64,000 nt of DNA from Gongronella butleri (taxonomy: Eukaryota > Mucoromycota > Mucoromycetes > Mucorales > Cunninghamellaceae): contig JAIWZP010000064.1 in assembly GCA_025201375.1 (NCBI GenBank), positions 1-64,000 on the forward strand, in the 5' to 3' direction. Both the position numbers and the translations under genes were made by a program. Below the pieces are notes generated by a model. That model was not told where the DNA came from. It was given only the letters and a program-made list of their open reading frames with translations, and did no database searches. This document shows, piece by piece, positions 32,862-44,735 of this stretch; position 1 is the stretch's first letter; each line of letters opens with the position of its first letter.

Positions 32862-33660
32862 TGGCCCTGATTTTGTGAAAAATGCATTTTATCAAGACTG
32901 AGTGATCCGATTTCTGAGAAAACTTGACATTGTCGGATTTTCGAGTCGAGTACCCACTGATCTAAATTTGGCGCCATATGATCGGCGTCATCGAGAGAAA
33001 TGCGTAAAATATTGTTTTGCGCTGGGATTTCACTACCAAACACGAAATCTCGAACTTTTCTCGCGACTGAGTGATCTGATTCGCGAAAAAACTTGACAAC
33101 GCTGGAGAATTGAGTTTGCCATCAACTAGTCCAAATTTGGGGCCAGATGAGCGAGTTTCTGAGAAAGCGCCAGTTAATAGGCGTAATGGGGGTATAATCA
33201 CCAGCATTTGGTGTCGTACCGCGGCAACGGCTGAGCGCCCCGACACGCGAGACACCTCAAATGAATCGGCGGGCAAACGCGGTAAAAGCGCTTGTGGTTT
33301 TGGGACATGGCGTCGTGTTCTCGGCCGGTTAGCCTTCACGGGGTTTATTTGGCCCTGAATCATGCAAATGCATTTTCTCAGGACTGAGCAATCCGATCTC
33401 TGAAAAACCTTGACATCGTTGGTGTTTGGTGTTCCGCATTATCTAGCTCAAATATTGGACCCGATGAACAAGATCTGGAGGACGCGCAAAGCAAAAGAGC
33501 GGTAAGGTTTTGTCCATGTTGGTGGTGTGGGTAACAAAAGCTCGGCAAATCGACGTGCGAGTCATCTCAGATGAATGTTTGATCAAAGGCGGTGAAGACG
33601 CTTGTGTTTTGGAGTGATGTCGTCGAGATCTCGGCGAGTTAGCCATCCGGGGTCGCTTTT
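32862..33660. repeat. Degenerate tandem repeat, three diverged copies
   Basis: The block GACTGAG(T/C)(G/A)ATC(C/T)GAT...CTTGACA recurs at about 32896, 33065 and 33382. It is followed each time by a TTTGG(C/G)GCCA-AGATGA-like segment. A second block (GCTTGTG(G)TTTTGG...GTCGT...CTCGGC...GTTAGCC) recurs near 33290 and 33600. TTTGGCCCTGA precedes at 32862 and 33347. Full unit length is about 310 bp; the first copy lacks its second half. No coding potential. Confidence 0.6.
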
Positions 33661-34173
33661 ACCCTGATTTTGTGCACATTGTGTCCTTTTCAATGCCACA
33701 ACCAGCTGGACACGCTGAGAATGCTTAGTGCATCTGTTTGTCGAATGTTATGTATTAAAAATGGGGATAAAAATTCAAGTGCAAAATGGGGAGCATCACG
33801 AATAGCGTATTTTCTTGTGTTTTCGTTGTTTAGTATGATCATAGCGACAAGAAAAAAGGGTCTTTTAAACAACTATCATACCATAGGGTTTCTCGCACCG
33901 ACTGAGTCCAGCCCTGGGGCTAGATGATCACTGCATGGCACACAATGGCAGCATTTTCTAAAAAGCAAGAAGCTATTGTATGAAGATTGCTTGATTGAAT
34001 TTTATTTTTTTCTCAACTTGAACTGAATTGCGCTATTTACAAGTTATGCGTTGAAGTAGGGGAGATCAAGATGGGTGCTGAGGTAGGGGAAGTGGAAAGG
34101 GGGGAAAAGAAGAAATTGAAAGAAATTGGCGTCATGATGCAATGAGAACAAATGCAATGAAAAAGGGCGGGTC
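33661..34173. other. Intergenic, no gene seen
   Basis: AT-rich spacer between the tandem repeat and the 3' end of the Medusa-like gene. Non-ATG frames only. Confidence 0.35.
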
Positions 34174-36553
34174 TTAATAGGTTGCGTGGTGCTCTGAGAA
34201 GGTGGAGGAGCCGGTGGAGGAAGACGCGTGGTCTGTGTTTGACGATGGGATGGCGGTGTATTTTGTGATGATCTTTTTTAGCAGATAAGGAAGCGACCGC
34301 CAATCAAAGACCTTGACGTCCTTTTCAATATTGCGTGGCTTTGGATTTGGGAAGCCCATGATGAGTTTGAAGAACTCGGCCGTGTTTGCGCGCGACTTGC
34401 TGACGGTGATGGGGCGGAAACCCTCGAGATTGCGGCGCACGCGGTTCTTTTCCTCGACATTGAAGCGCGTGTCCAAGAGATTCTCGAGCAGATGGATGCA
34501 ATCGACGGACGTGATGTAGTAATCGCCGCGCTCGTGCCAATAAATGCAAGAAACAACGGTGGTGGGCGGCTGTGACGGCATGGATGGCGTGTAAAATGAC
34601 ACTTGCGATGACGATGACGCCATTGATGGCATAGGGGCCGACACGGACGCGGACGCGCACGTGGTAGCGGAGACGTCGGACGCGTCCATGGGAAGCGTAT
34701 TTTGTTGATTTTCGTTGTCGTATTGTTGAGGATACGCTTGGGCGGGCTGCTGGTGTTGATTTTGATGATTTTGATGATTTTCGCGGTGTTGGTCGTCCAT
34801 CATGGAAAGAGAAGATTGAGGCTGAGAGGCATTGGTGGCATTTGCGACTTGTGTGATGCCTGTCATTGGGGGCAATTCATGGGCGGCCATGTTTGGAAGG
34901 ATAGTCTGGATGGTACAATGAATGTCATGGCCTTGTATCCTGCGCTGGAAGCGGACGAGGCGGCGGCAATCGCGGCGCTCTTCGGGCTGCCAATGATGCA
35001 TGACGGCATTGACGTCGTCGTCGTCCAAATGCAATTGCACGCGGCAATCCATCCCCGGGTACGGGTGGTAATCCTTGAAAGCGACGGCAGGCACGTGCGT
35101 CGTGGCGCCGCCCTTGTCTGCCGTGGCGTACACGTGTGTGCGCGAGTGTGGGCCCGTTCGCAGCTTGCCACCGGTTGCTTGCGATGACCGCCGACGCGTC
35201 TGAGTGGCATTGCTGCCGCCACGCGTCTTGCCGGAATCGCCAATGCTCAAGGGTGGCATCATCGACGCGTCCACCCCTTCCGCCATGGGTCCCGTTGTCA
35301 TGGGCGCAAGCGGGACCATCGACCCTTGCAGAGAATTGGTCAATTGGGTGGGATTCGGCAGCAAAGGCGCAAAAGACATGCCTGAAAAATTGCAAAAAAA
35401 AAAAAAGAAAAGAAAAAAGAAAAAAACAAGTGAGAAAAAGCTAGGGACTTTTTTTTTTATGCCATTACGATCTTGATAGGCGGATGGCCATGTCTGTGGT
35501 ATGGCGGCATAGTCACGCACCGGGTAGATGGGTGCGGTGGGATCATACATGGTGGTCATTTCGGCATCGTGTGCAAATGGATGGAGATCTTGGGGCTCCA
35601 TGGGCTGATGATGCGACACATAAGGTGCAGACGTGATGACGGTGCCGGTCGACGCGTTTGGATCGACGTAATGTTGTTGCTGTTGCTGCGACAGCGGCTC
35701 TTTTGGCAGAATTGGTGCTGTTGGCGAGGGTTGAGGCGGTGACGCGAGCGACAAGTCCATTTCAAAGGTGAATGTGGTGATGTAGGCGGTGTTGTGGACG
35801 GCATTGGACTTGTCGAGCAGGCACAAGTACAAGGGTACGTGCAGCGACATGGCCTGCGATTCTTGCAGCGTCGGGATGGTGGCCACCATGGTCAGCACAT
35901 TGCCATTGATCATCGTGCGCGTGTCCACCATGAGCGAATTGAACGCAAGCTTCACCGCATACCCGGCATCCATGTTAATGTCGGACACTGTCACGCGGAT
36001 GACGGAACCGGGCCGCCCTTTGGCAGGCTCGATTTTTTCTAAACGAGGATGCATCGATACATTGCTGCTGCTGCTGCTGCTGCTGCCATGGCCACCAGAC
36101 ATGGCACCCGAGGGCGGTGGCGTCGTGTTGCTAGGCGTTTGCCACTTGATAAAGGTCGTCGTGCCTTCTATGCGACAAAAAAAAAAAAAAAGGAGGGGGG
36201 AGACCACATCAGCAAAATGAACACGAATGGTTTCCAATGACGTACCAGGATCGCTTGGCGTGGGTGGTTGCAAACCTGTTTCTGCCAAAAAGTGATGAAT
36301 AAAAAAAGATGAAAAAAGAAAGAAAAAAATGATCAGTGGGTTGCCACACTAGAAGAAACCGGTTGCTTTGTGCCATGAGCAGGGGGAGGAGAGGGAGGGG
36401 GGCGAGACGACAGCCCGCCGATTGACACGGTGGGTCACACACACCAAGTAGCGTGTCAGCGCCGACGGCACGGTCCCTGTTTCTCCCAGTAAGGAAAGCG
36501 AGGCCGCCAATTTACTTACCTTGCATATATCCTTGGTCCGTTTTCACTTTCAT
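34174..36553 (-). CDS. Medusa (MedA)-type transcriptional regulator, DUF7082 (658 aa)
   Basis: Exons 36553-36520, 36281-36246, 36167-35469 and 35381-34174 with matching phases; the start MKVKTDQGYMQ fits short 5' exons. Residues about 45-150 form an immunoglobulin/IPT-like part (KIEPAKGRPGSVIRVTVSD...VKLAF). The C-terminal third has the hallmark of the fungal Medusa family: DCRRLVRFQRRIQGHDIHC, then CIYWHERGDYYITSVDCIHLLE, RNLEGFRPITVSKSRA, FFKLIMGFPNPKPRNIEKD and VFDWRSLPYLLKKII. The middle is Q/H/N-rich. In Aspergillus MedA (and Ren1/Acr1 relatives) controls conidiation, adherence and development. The role here is inferred to be nuclear and developmental. Confidence 0.88.
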
Positions 36554-37531
36554 GACAAGATAAAGAAAGCAAGAAAGAAGGATTGATAACAGGGGGAAAG
36601 AGAAAGAAAAAGAAGAAAAAAAAAAAAAGTAAAAAAAGACGGGAGCCGTCTCTTTTTTTTTCAAGCGCCCCCCCCCCACTCCATTGTATTATGCTCAATT
36701 GGGATGCAGCGAACAGTGGCCGTGCACTTGCGAGCCTCGCTCTTTGGGTTACACGAGCTTCTTGGGTATTTTCTGTCTTTTTGAACCATGCAATTGCCTT
36801 TTTTTTTTTTTTTTTGTCCTTCCCCCTCCCATTTATGATCAGATCATGGTGGAACGTCCCGTTGGCATAGGTTACCTAGCAGCAAGTATCTCCTTTTTTT
36901 TTTAGTTGATGGAATCATAAGGCAAGGCGGGCGGGGAGCGCAAGGTCGCCCCCGGTCACGAAGGATTCTTTTTTTTTTTTTGACTAGTTGCGTCATGTGG
37001 TCATCATCAAGTAGCAAACCCAGCGCCAAACAAAAAGCTGAAAAAACGTGCGCATGGCATGAACCAACCCAAATCCTCGGTGTAACGTGACAAATGCTAG
37101 AATAAACTGGGATATGGCCAAGCAGGGTCCTTTTTTACTTTTTTTTTCTTTTAGACGACAGCAAATCCTGTCAAAAACATGGGGGGTTCGGCGTGGCAAT
37201 GACCATGTGCGCAATGACAAGGGACAAGAAGGTAAGGAAAAAAAAAAAGGCAGGGGACGTCATTGGACGCGTCGATTCTCAAGGTGCAGCTTTTGCACGG
37301 CTTTGCATGAGATGGCAACAAGCCCGCCGCACGGTGGGTCCCGGCCAAAAGGCTGCCGCACCGCATTCTTGTGCAAACGATGCAATTCCAAGGGCACCTC
37401 CCAGTACATTTGTGTCGGCGGCTTGGGACTGGTGGGATAAACCTCGTACTTTTTGCAAAAAAAAAAAAAAACATCGAAGAAACCCGACGCGACGCGCAAT
37501 GAGTACATCTCGCATTTTTTTTTTGTTTCCT
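36554..37531. other. Intergenic, no convincing gene
   Basis: Holds the Medusa-like promoter (36554 onward), homopolymer tracts near 36616, 36800 and 36970, and overlapping short frames on both strands around 37190-37440. These frames lack a coherent splice pattern and family similarity. A small undiscovered gene cannot be excluded. Confidence 0.35.
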
Positions 37532-39298
37532 TCATACCTTGATGGCATGGATGTTATTTTGCGTATGATTAAAATGGTTATCGTCTTTGTAGCTGACAAA
37601 GGTGGCGTGGTGGCTAAAATAATACCAATTGCACGTTTGAGGATATTCGATTACAAAGGTCTTTGTGGGACGACTCTCGTCGATCTCAAAATCTCTAAGT
37701 CTGGCGATGGTGAGGCTATCGAGGCGGAGAGAGGAGAGATTGAGTGTTAAAATGGGCTGTACCCATCTTTTGCTCTTGTTCGACTCGTTAACATCCTCAT
37801 TTTCGTGGTAGCAATCAAGGATGGTGAGCTCCTTGAGGGCGCTGCAACGCTCGGCAAGGGCCGCCATTTGCAAGTCTCCGATCTTGACGCGTCGCAAGCT
37901 CAATTGCCTAAGAGGATGCGATTTTTTGAAAGGCAGAGATACCGATTGGTACTCCCACTCCATGAGGCTGCCATTGATGAAGCACAGCGTCTGGAGCTGC
38001 GGACAGCGATCAAGCAGCATATCCATGTTGTAAAGTGTTTTGTGGTCGCCGAGGCCAGTGATGTTGCTTTCCAGCGAGAGCGACACGAGATGCACGGGCA
38101 AATCCGCGTATGGAAAGGCATGCGGACGTGGAAAAAGGTTGATCATCGCCGCCATAAAGATGTCCGGGACGACATCTCTGCCTGGCAACGGCGTGCTCGG
38201 CATCGCAATGGACAAGTCGAGGTGGCGTACATACTTGGCCGCCCCGAGCATGATCGAAGAGTCCGACAGCCCAACGTGCACGACATTTGACCTGTCCAAA
38301 AGGCGCTCGTGGAGAATCGCCTCGTGAATCACCAAGCGCTCTAGAGTGATGGCCGACAATTGAGGCGACATGTCGAGCAGGCGGCGCTGGATGGCGATTT
38401 CGAGATTCATGTGAGGGGAGGCTTTGTTGGGGCGCCAATGGAATGCTCGGAGACACGGGTAGCTGCTCGCAATATATTCAAACCACACGTCTTGAGGAGC
38501 TTGCCAATCATCTTCATTTGCCGCAACAAGTTCCACCTTTGTGAATTCCAGCGTCTCCATGCATCGATATTGTGTGCGAAATGGCGGCAAAGAGAGCGTA
38601 TCGTCATTGTCAGGCATTTTCAATGTAAAATCGATGAGTGCCAAATGACGCAAAGCAGGCGCCACGGCATGGATGCGCCGAAATCGATCGAGCGCTATGT
38701 GGCTAGACCCACTGAGTGTGAGGTGCTCAAGTGCCGGAGCATTGCTGATGCATTGGAGCACGTGGTCGAATTTTTCACACGACTCGACAAAGTAGACGGT
38801 CAATTGAGTCAATTGAGGCATGGGCGTCAGTATTGTCGTCCGGGGTGCTAGGTGTAGCGCGTAAATGTGCGCCACAGCGAGTCGCGGCCACGCGCACAAA
38901 GGGAAAACCCGCCTGCTTTTGTCATTTTCAGCCTCAATGTCGTCGTCTTCATCATTGTCGGTCGTGACGCGGCCATCGATGCTCAAATGAGTGAGATTTG
39001 GGCACAAATTCGCGAGTTGTGAGAGCTGCGCAACTGACGCATTGGCGTCCCATAATGCCAAGCGGCTGATGTACAAACGGCGCTTAGCCGTCTCGCTCGA
39101 AACTTGCTCATTGGCGTGCGTCATGCTGGCCATGAACCGGCTGAACATTTGCGGTCCGAAAATGGCGATATCGCGATAAAGATGAGGCGCCATTAGGTGC
39201 GCCCAGCTGCGGCTCACAAGTGCACACTCGGCCTGATCGCGCATCGCAGGAATCCATTCAAGAATTTGGAACACCAATTCTTGTGGAAGCACGTCCAT
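37532..39298 (-). CDS. F-box/leucine-rich-repeat-like protein (588 aa)
   Basis: Intronless. The F-box lies at the extreme N-terminus: MDVLPQELVFQILEWI...ALVSRSWAHLMAPHLYRDI. Irregular LRR-like strands follow (LCPNLTHLSIDG, APALEHLTLSGSS, CPQLQTLCFINGS, CSALKELTILDC). Such proteins are usually substrate receptors of SCF (Skp1-Cullin-F-box) ubiquitin ligases; the substrate is unknown. The start ATG at 39298 gives the F-box at residue 1; the longer upstream frame is non-conserved. F-box/LRR families are large and fast-evolving in early-diverging fungi. Confidence 0.83.
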   Translation of the reverse strand: MDVLPQELVFQILEWIPAMRDQAECALVSRSWAHLMAPHLYRDIAIFGPQMFSRFMASMTHANEQVSSETAKRRLYISRLALWDANASVAQLSQLANLCPNLTHLSIDGRVTTDNDEDDDIEAENDKSRRVFPLCAWPRLAVAHIYALHLAPRTTILTPMPQLTQLTVYFVESCEKFDHVLQCISNAPALEHLTLSGSSHIALDRFRRIHAVAPALRHLALIDFTLKMPDNDDTLSLPPFRTQYRCMETLEFTKVELVAANEDDWQAPQDVWFEYIASSYPCLRAFHWRPNKASPHMNLEIAIQRRLLDMSPQLSAITLERLVIHEAILHERLLDRSNVVHVGLSDSSIMLGAAKYVRHLDLSIAMPSTPLPGRDVVPDIFMAAMINLFPRPHAFPYADLPVHLVSLSLESNITGLGDHKTLYNMDMLLDRCPQLQTLCFINGSLMEWEYQSVSLPFKKSHPLRQLSLRRVKIGDLQMAALAERCSALKELTILDCYHENEDVNESNKSKRWVQPILTLNLSSLRLDSLTIARLRDFEIDESRPTKTFVIEYPQTCNWYYFSHHATFVSYKDDNHFNHTQNNIHAIKV

Positions 39299-39869
39299 TG
39301 TGTATGTTAAATGAAAAACAGGCGAAAAAAATGTGTGGAAACAAGGAAAAAAAGGGGGGAGGGCGTAAACAGACGGCGAATTGCGCCCACCAGCTGTTTC
39401 AAGGGTGCTGACGCGAACGGGAAAAAAAGGGTGAGAGCTTCCGCGCAAAAAGTCAACAAAAAAAGGGAGGCAAATCCCAGATCACATGTTACTGCAAAAA
39501 AAACACGGCCCTTTGTCAGGGTGTATGGATGAGCGTGGGTACTCTTGATGACGTTGATGCGACGCCCATTTAGCATTTTGACGCGCCAAACGAGGCAATT
39601 CCCAAAAAGGCATCCTGAAATCGTCGGATTTTGTGGTCCGACCAAGGCGGGGCTTCTTGTTTCGCCTTTCTTTTACTTTCAATTTGCACTTCCATCTCGC
39701 TCGGCTGTTTGTTGTGTGCTTTTTGTTATACTTTGTAAGTCTTGCGCGAGAACCCAAGGCGCAAAGAAATCTCGTTTCCGGCGTCTGGACGATTTTTCAC
39801 ACGTCTTTTTTTCGTTTTTTTTCGTAGCAAGTCTTTTTTTTCTTTTTGTGATTCGCCTCCGCACCCACT

Positions 39870-41243
39870 ATGGACTTGGATGCTCTTCTTGCACGAGAAA
39901 TTGAGGATCTGAACCGCGACAATCCGGATGATCGACGCATTGCATCTGCGGTGATCATGGAGCGGCCTGATCCCAATGCTTTTGATGGCGACACGAGTTC
40001 GTCCGAGGACGACGATGATGACTATTATGAAGGCGGCGGCGGACGACGTGGTCGATTCGGATTTCTTCGCTTTGGGCGGTCGTCGTCACCGGCGGCACGC
40101 CCGCATTACCGATCGTACGCCCCAGGCAGCGACGATTACGAGGACGATCTGGCCATTCGCGATCCCGAGCTGTTTAAAATCACGGAACGCAACCGACGCA
40201 TCAGCTACGATGTGGCCGCGGACCCCAAGCTGGCGGCACGCGCCGCCGCCGCGGCACAAGCAGCAAAAACGACTGCAAATGACGACGACAAGGACGATGA
40301 CGAGGAAAAATCGCGCCCTCTTGCTGCCAATGGCGCCTCTGGTGCTGCTGCCAAGCCCAGAACAACGATAACGACCGTGCACGAGGACGATGACCTGTCC
40401 AACAAGCCCAAAAAGCGCAAACCGAGGCCGTCAGACCTCACATTTTCCGAGATCCCCATCATTGACACGCAGCCCAACCGCATCCACGTGCAATTCGACT
40501 ATGGCGCGTCCACAAAACACATTGCCAAGCGCTCCCGGCGGTATCTGATGGCCTGCGACTTTAGCAATTGCAGCCTGAATGCCATGGACTTTGCCATGGG
40601 CACGCTCCTCCGCAGCGGCGACGTCGTCCACGTCGCAAGTGTCATTGCCATGGATGACGACATTGACAGCATGGATGAGGATGACAAGTATAGATTATGG
40701 CAAGAGGTAAAAACGACACAAAAATGAAAAAAAAAAAAGTGTGTGCTCATGCCTTTTTTTTTTTTTTGGCAGCTGGACCGCAATTCCAAGATGCTGATTT
40801 CCAAGGTCAAGTCAATTCTCGAGCGACTGCTGCTGTACAACATCAAGATTCATACCTATTCCCTGGCTGGTCCAACGCGCGAGTCTCTCATGGGCCTGAT
40901 CCAGTCTCTTTCGCTGACGATGGTCGTCTGTGGCACGAGTGGCCGACGCGCATTGAAAGGGTAAAACGCGCGTCGCAAGAAAAAAAAAAAGAAACAGTTC
41001 TAACGCGTCATCCCCCTTTTTTTTTCTTTTTTTAGCATGTTCATGGGCGGTGTGTCGACGTATCTGGTACAGAAATCGCGTGTGCCTGTCACGGTCGTGC
41101 GCCCACAAGACAAGCAGAAAAAGAAAAAGAAACGCCTTACCCCGGCGCAAAAGCTTAGTCAGAGCGTCCGCGAGGGTTATCTCAAGGTGGACGAAATGGA
41201 AACACCTGATCATCGCTCCATCAACAGCCACGACGGCTATTAA
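39870..41243 (+). CDS. Universal stress protein (UspA)-domain protein (410 aa)
   Basis: Exons 39870-40706, 40773-40960, 41036-41243. The N-terminal half is disordered and acidic (SSSEDDDDDYY; DDDKDDDEEKS), with a basic KPKKRKPRP stretch that could be a nuclear localisation signal. The C-terminal half is one UspA fold: RRYLMACDFSNCSLNAMDFAM, then GDVVHVASVI, a helix ending LLLYNIKIHTYSL, and the nucleotide-binding end VVCGTSGRRALKGMFMGGVSTYLVQKSRVPVTVV (G-2x-G-9x-GS/T pattern). This is the standard fungal architecture (long acidic N-extension plus one USP). The function is not well defined. It is convergent with the RING gene, 127 bp between stops. Confidence 0.87.
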
Positions 41244-41370
41244 CGCAAGACATCACGCGACCTCGTTTGTTTTCTCTCGTTTTTGATCCCGTCAGCCCCA
41301 CCTTTTACTCTTGTACGATACCTCGAAAATAAAACTTTTAATCCCGTTTTTTGTTTTTATTTCATCCATT

Positions 41371-42648
41371 TCACGAAAAAATAATGGCAACAATGATCAA
41401 ACTAAGCACCATCAGGAAGAGGCGCGACATGAATGCGTTTTGCTGCGATTGCATCTGAGGATCCAAAGCACCGCCACCCCCCGTGGCTGGGAAATTCTAA
41501 ATAAAAAAAAAAAGCAAAGGAATATGAGAAACATGACGGCATTGACACCATGGAGAGTGGGCCATGAGCGAGCGTGTCCCCACCCTGGACAAAAAAAGTC
41601 ACTTACAAAGCTAATCCCAAAAGGAAAGAAGCCGATGCCACCTGTAAACGTGACATTTCGCGAGTGGTACGCGCCGCGCATGTTTTGTCCAAAAAAGGAT
41701 GTGTTGGGCCGGTTGGGATCGCGCAATGGGGGCGGTCGTTGCCCAGCAGGTCGCGTGGGTATCGATGGATCGTTCCTAAGCAGCATAAAAACAAAAAGGC
41801 GTCAGAATGCGCTCTTTTCAGACGCGTTTTTTTCCTTTTTCACTCTTTTTATTCTGCTTTACCTTGGGTCTTTTTCTTCCTTGCCGCGACCATAGATGGG
41901 TATCACCTTGTCCTTGCCACAACCGGCTTTGCACACGGGGCACGTCGGGTTGCGCGACTGCGCATTGAGCCATTGCGCAAGGCACGACCAGCTTTTATGG
42001 CGTAAAAAAAAAAAAAAAAAAAAGGAAAAAAAAAAAGAAAAAATCAATCCCACGCCATCCTCTTTTTTTTTGCACCGAGCTCATTTGGACCATGAATTGA
42101 GCCTGCAATTTACCAGAAAAGGTGTCCACACAGGGTCAGGACAGGATGCGAGGCGGTATCAAAGCTACAATCATAGAAAGAAAGAAAAGAAAAGAAAAGA
42201 AAAAGGCAAGTGAACAACATGATCAGCCATCCATGGCGCGGAGAGACAGGGTTCGGAAGGAAGCTTACCATATATTACATTCATAAAAACCTCCTTCAGA
42301 GGCATGCACTGTGTGAGCGGGTCCAGCCGTCGTGGTGGTCGGTGTTGGTGCCGTTTTGCGTTCGTCGTCCTTCGTTGCTGTCGGCGCTGGTGCCACTGCT
42401 GCTGTTGCTGTTGCTGTTGCCGCTGTCGTTGTTCTCCGTCTCAGCTCGCTGCTGTCATACGAAAATTGCTGCCGTGTTCGCTCCACAAAGAGCGGCGGCG
42501 CCGCTTCATTGTTATTTTCGCTCGTCTCGTGCACCAAAAGCGGCTGGTGGCCGTCCATCACTGTGTCAAGGTCGTCCGACACCGTGGTGCGTCGTGAGCT
42601 GCTTGCTTGCGGTGCGCCAAGTGCTGCTGCAGGAGCAGGCGTCTCCAT
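41371..42648 (-). CDS. RNF5/RNF185/RMA1-type membrane RING E3 ligase (284 aa)
   Basis: Five exons: 42648-42269, 42164-42114, 41991-41863, 41775-41607, 41496-41371. The C3HC4 RING is split over three exons and complete: Cys124, Cys127, Cys139, His141, Cys144, Cys147, Cys161, Cys164. It is followed by KVIPIYGRG, a block typical of RNF5/RNF185/RMA proteins. A Gly/Phe-rich linker and a C-terminal hydrophobic segment (LFLMVLSLIIVAIIF) make it tail-anchored, probably in the ER, where this family works in ERAD. The N-terminal 120 residues are disordered. UBC13 and other E2s are the expected partner class. Confidence 0.92.
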
Positions 42649-43829
42649 GGATATATGAAATAGGCAAAATAGAAAATAAAATGACAAACAAAAGAGAGTA
42701 GGAAATATTTCCAAAGATGAGCAAGCAAAGAGCAAAAGTGAGAAAAGAAGTGAGAGAAACAAGGAAGGGCTTCCCAAGCTGCAATAATTTTCTGGGGGTG
42801 GACGCAGAGAAAAACGAGAGAAAAAGAAAGTTTTCCCTCACACTCACACAAAGTGCAAATGTTGCCATCAATTCCAAACCCAGCTTGCGCTTTTCCAATC
42901 TCGATCCACCTATTGTCCAAAAACTTGGCCTGTCCCTCCTCAAACTCGGGTGCCAATCCCTGTCCACACGTTTCGCTTCTGATTCTTACCCCCCTAAAAG
43001 CATATTTGTGACAACAAAGCAATTCAAAGCAATCCAATAGGAACATAAATGAAAGAGCCGATCAAAGAACCGCCCAATTGGCCCAAGCAGTGCTATCTTT
43101 TTTTTTTTTTTTTTTGTGAGACACTCGATATGGTGTGCCACGTTGTGCTTTGTTCAGGCACCACTTTTGCAAATCGAAGCGGCGCCCAGACCCGCTGTTC
43201 AATGCCTGCGGACCACCTGGCCGCTGGCCCAAACGAGCATGATCATCAAGAGCACGGCAAAGCCATCCATTGCCCCCTTTTTCGGCACTTTGCATACCGG
43301 TACCTTTTCAAGCCAGAGCATCCTCTTAAGTTCTAACCATGCATACTGTATGATACTGTAGCATTACAGGAAGCGCTCGTTATCATGGCTATGATATCAT
43401 ATCTTGATACTGTACGTAGTATGAAGTATGATACAGTATCAAGTGATCATTTATTTGAGATCCCAAAATTGACGGACGAAAAAATTTGTGTTTGGGCATC
43501 TCTCGTGTCTTTTTTTCTCTGCGAAAAAAACCGCGAGCGATCTGCTTTCCCTGATCATAACGATTGATCATGTAGCAATTTAGACGCGCTGCATCACCCA
43601 TCTCCACTTTTTGCATGAAAATTCAGCCGCACAGGTCTCTACGTAGAAAATACACCAACGCGCCTTTTTCGCGCCTTTTTTATACTGTATTTGGCAGCTG
43701 AATTTAATGTTTGATCCAAATGTCTTCTTTTACAGTATCATATGATGGTAAACACAAAAGACAGAGAAGAAGAAGCACAAGGGCCATCATTACACTGCCT
43801 AAAGCATCGCGCCTCAATGCAGACAATGA
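42649..43829. other. Intergenic and left part of second repeat island
   Basis: No supported gene. The RING promoter occupies the first part. From 43344 palindromic words appear: CATACTGTATGATACTGTAG, TTGATACTGTACGTAG and GTATGATACAGTATCAAG. A minus-strand frame at 43046 starting MFLLDCFELL ends near a GTAAGA site but has no partner exon. Confidence 0.4.
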
Positions 43830-44735
43830 AAATTTTCCCTGTGGGCAACGCATTTTTCAACTTTCACTGGCTTGCTGTGCCTCCAGAAATTTTTTTACAG
43901 CTTGTTTACTTGCCTGCGGATGAAAGATGCGTCAAGGGATGAACTACAGTCTGTGTGCCGGATGAGTTCGTCCGATTTTTTTTCTGACCGCGCAAATGCC
44001 AAAAACCCCAAATTCGTTTTATTTTGCCTTTTGCTCGCCACCTGTACGGCCGATTCCGCTCAAAATTGGCTGCATCGCGTTCAGCGCAAAATTTGCAACA
44101 AAAAAGTTTAAAACACCCAACAAGCGCTACTACCACTTTTGAAAAATTCAGGGGTCACTCAGGGGTCACACATTTCTAACTCAGAAAATGCCAAATTTGG
44201 GAAATTTCGAACTCCGATTGATTAATGCATCCCAAACAGGCAAATCCGACAATTTGCTGTTGGCAGAAAAAATGGCAGCGTGCCTCGAGTAAAAAAATTG
44301 CCCAAGCAAAGAGTGATGCATGATGAATGACGATCGACTGAAAAAAGTGCCTACTTTGGTCAAGATTTTTTTCACCAGTTCATGCTTGACTCTTTCCCAA
44401 AATGGAAATCTTAATTTTTATTTTTACAGTACGGTACAGTATTTTTTTTTGCATGCTTTTGTGTGTTGGCTGCTTGGTGGTGGTGGGTGGTGCAGCAAGC
44501 AACCTGCAGAAGAAATGACCGATGCAAAAGTTTCAAACCCACCAAGCTGCTGGCGTGCTGCAAGCCATCCCGTTAGATGCTTCGGCTTACTGTTTGTTAT
44601 TAAAACTGCAATAAAAATCGGGGGTCGATTAGACCGTTGTTGAGCAAATCGTGATCAAAGATTTTGATGAAAAAGTGGTGGTTTGGTGGATTTTCTCTGC
44701 GAGTTTTTTTTAGCCATCCATCTGTGAAACTGGAC
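43830..44735. repeat. Dispersed repeat family R2, copy 2
   Basis: Same orientation and block order as 14230-15215 (see there). It differs by indels and by having extra TACAGTACGGTACAG sequence near 44427. Broken minus-strand peptides match those of copy 1. Confidence 0.72.

Noticed and set aside
36064..36085. GCT trinucleotide run as a separate microsatellite feature
   Set aside because: It encodes the Ser run inside the Medusa-like exon; a coding repeat, not an independent element.
37087..37440. Possible gene between Medusa-like and F-box genes
   Set aside because: Overlapping short frames on both strands without splice logic or family resemblance.
42332..42658. Val/Ala/Cys-rich plus frame over the RING N-terminus
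   Set aside because: Translation of a GCTGTT-type simple repeat antisense to the RING gene.
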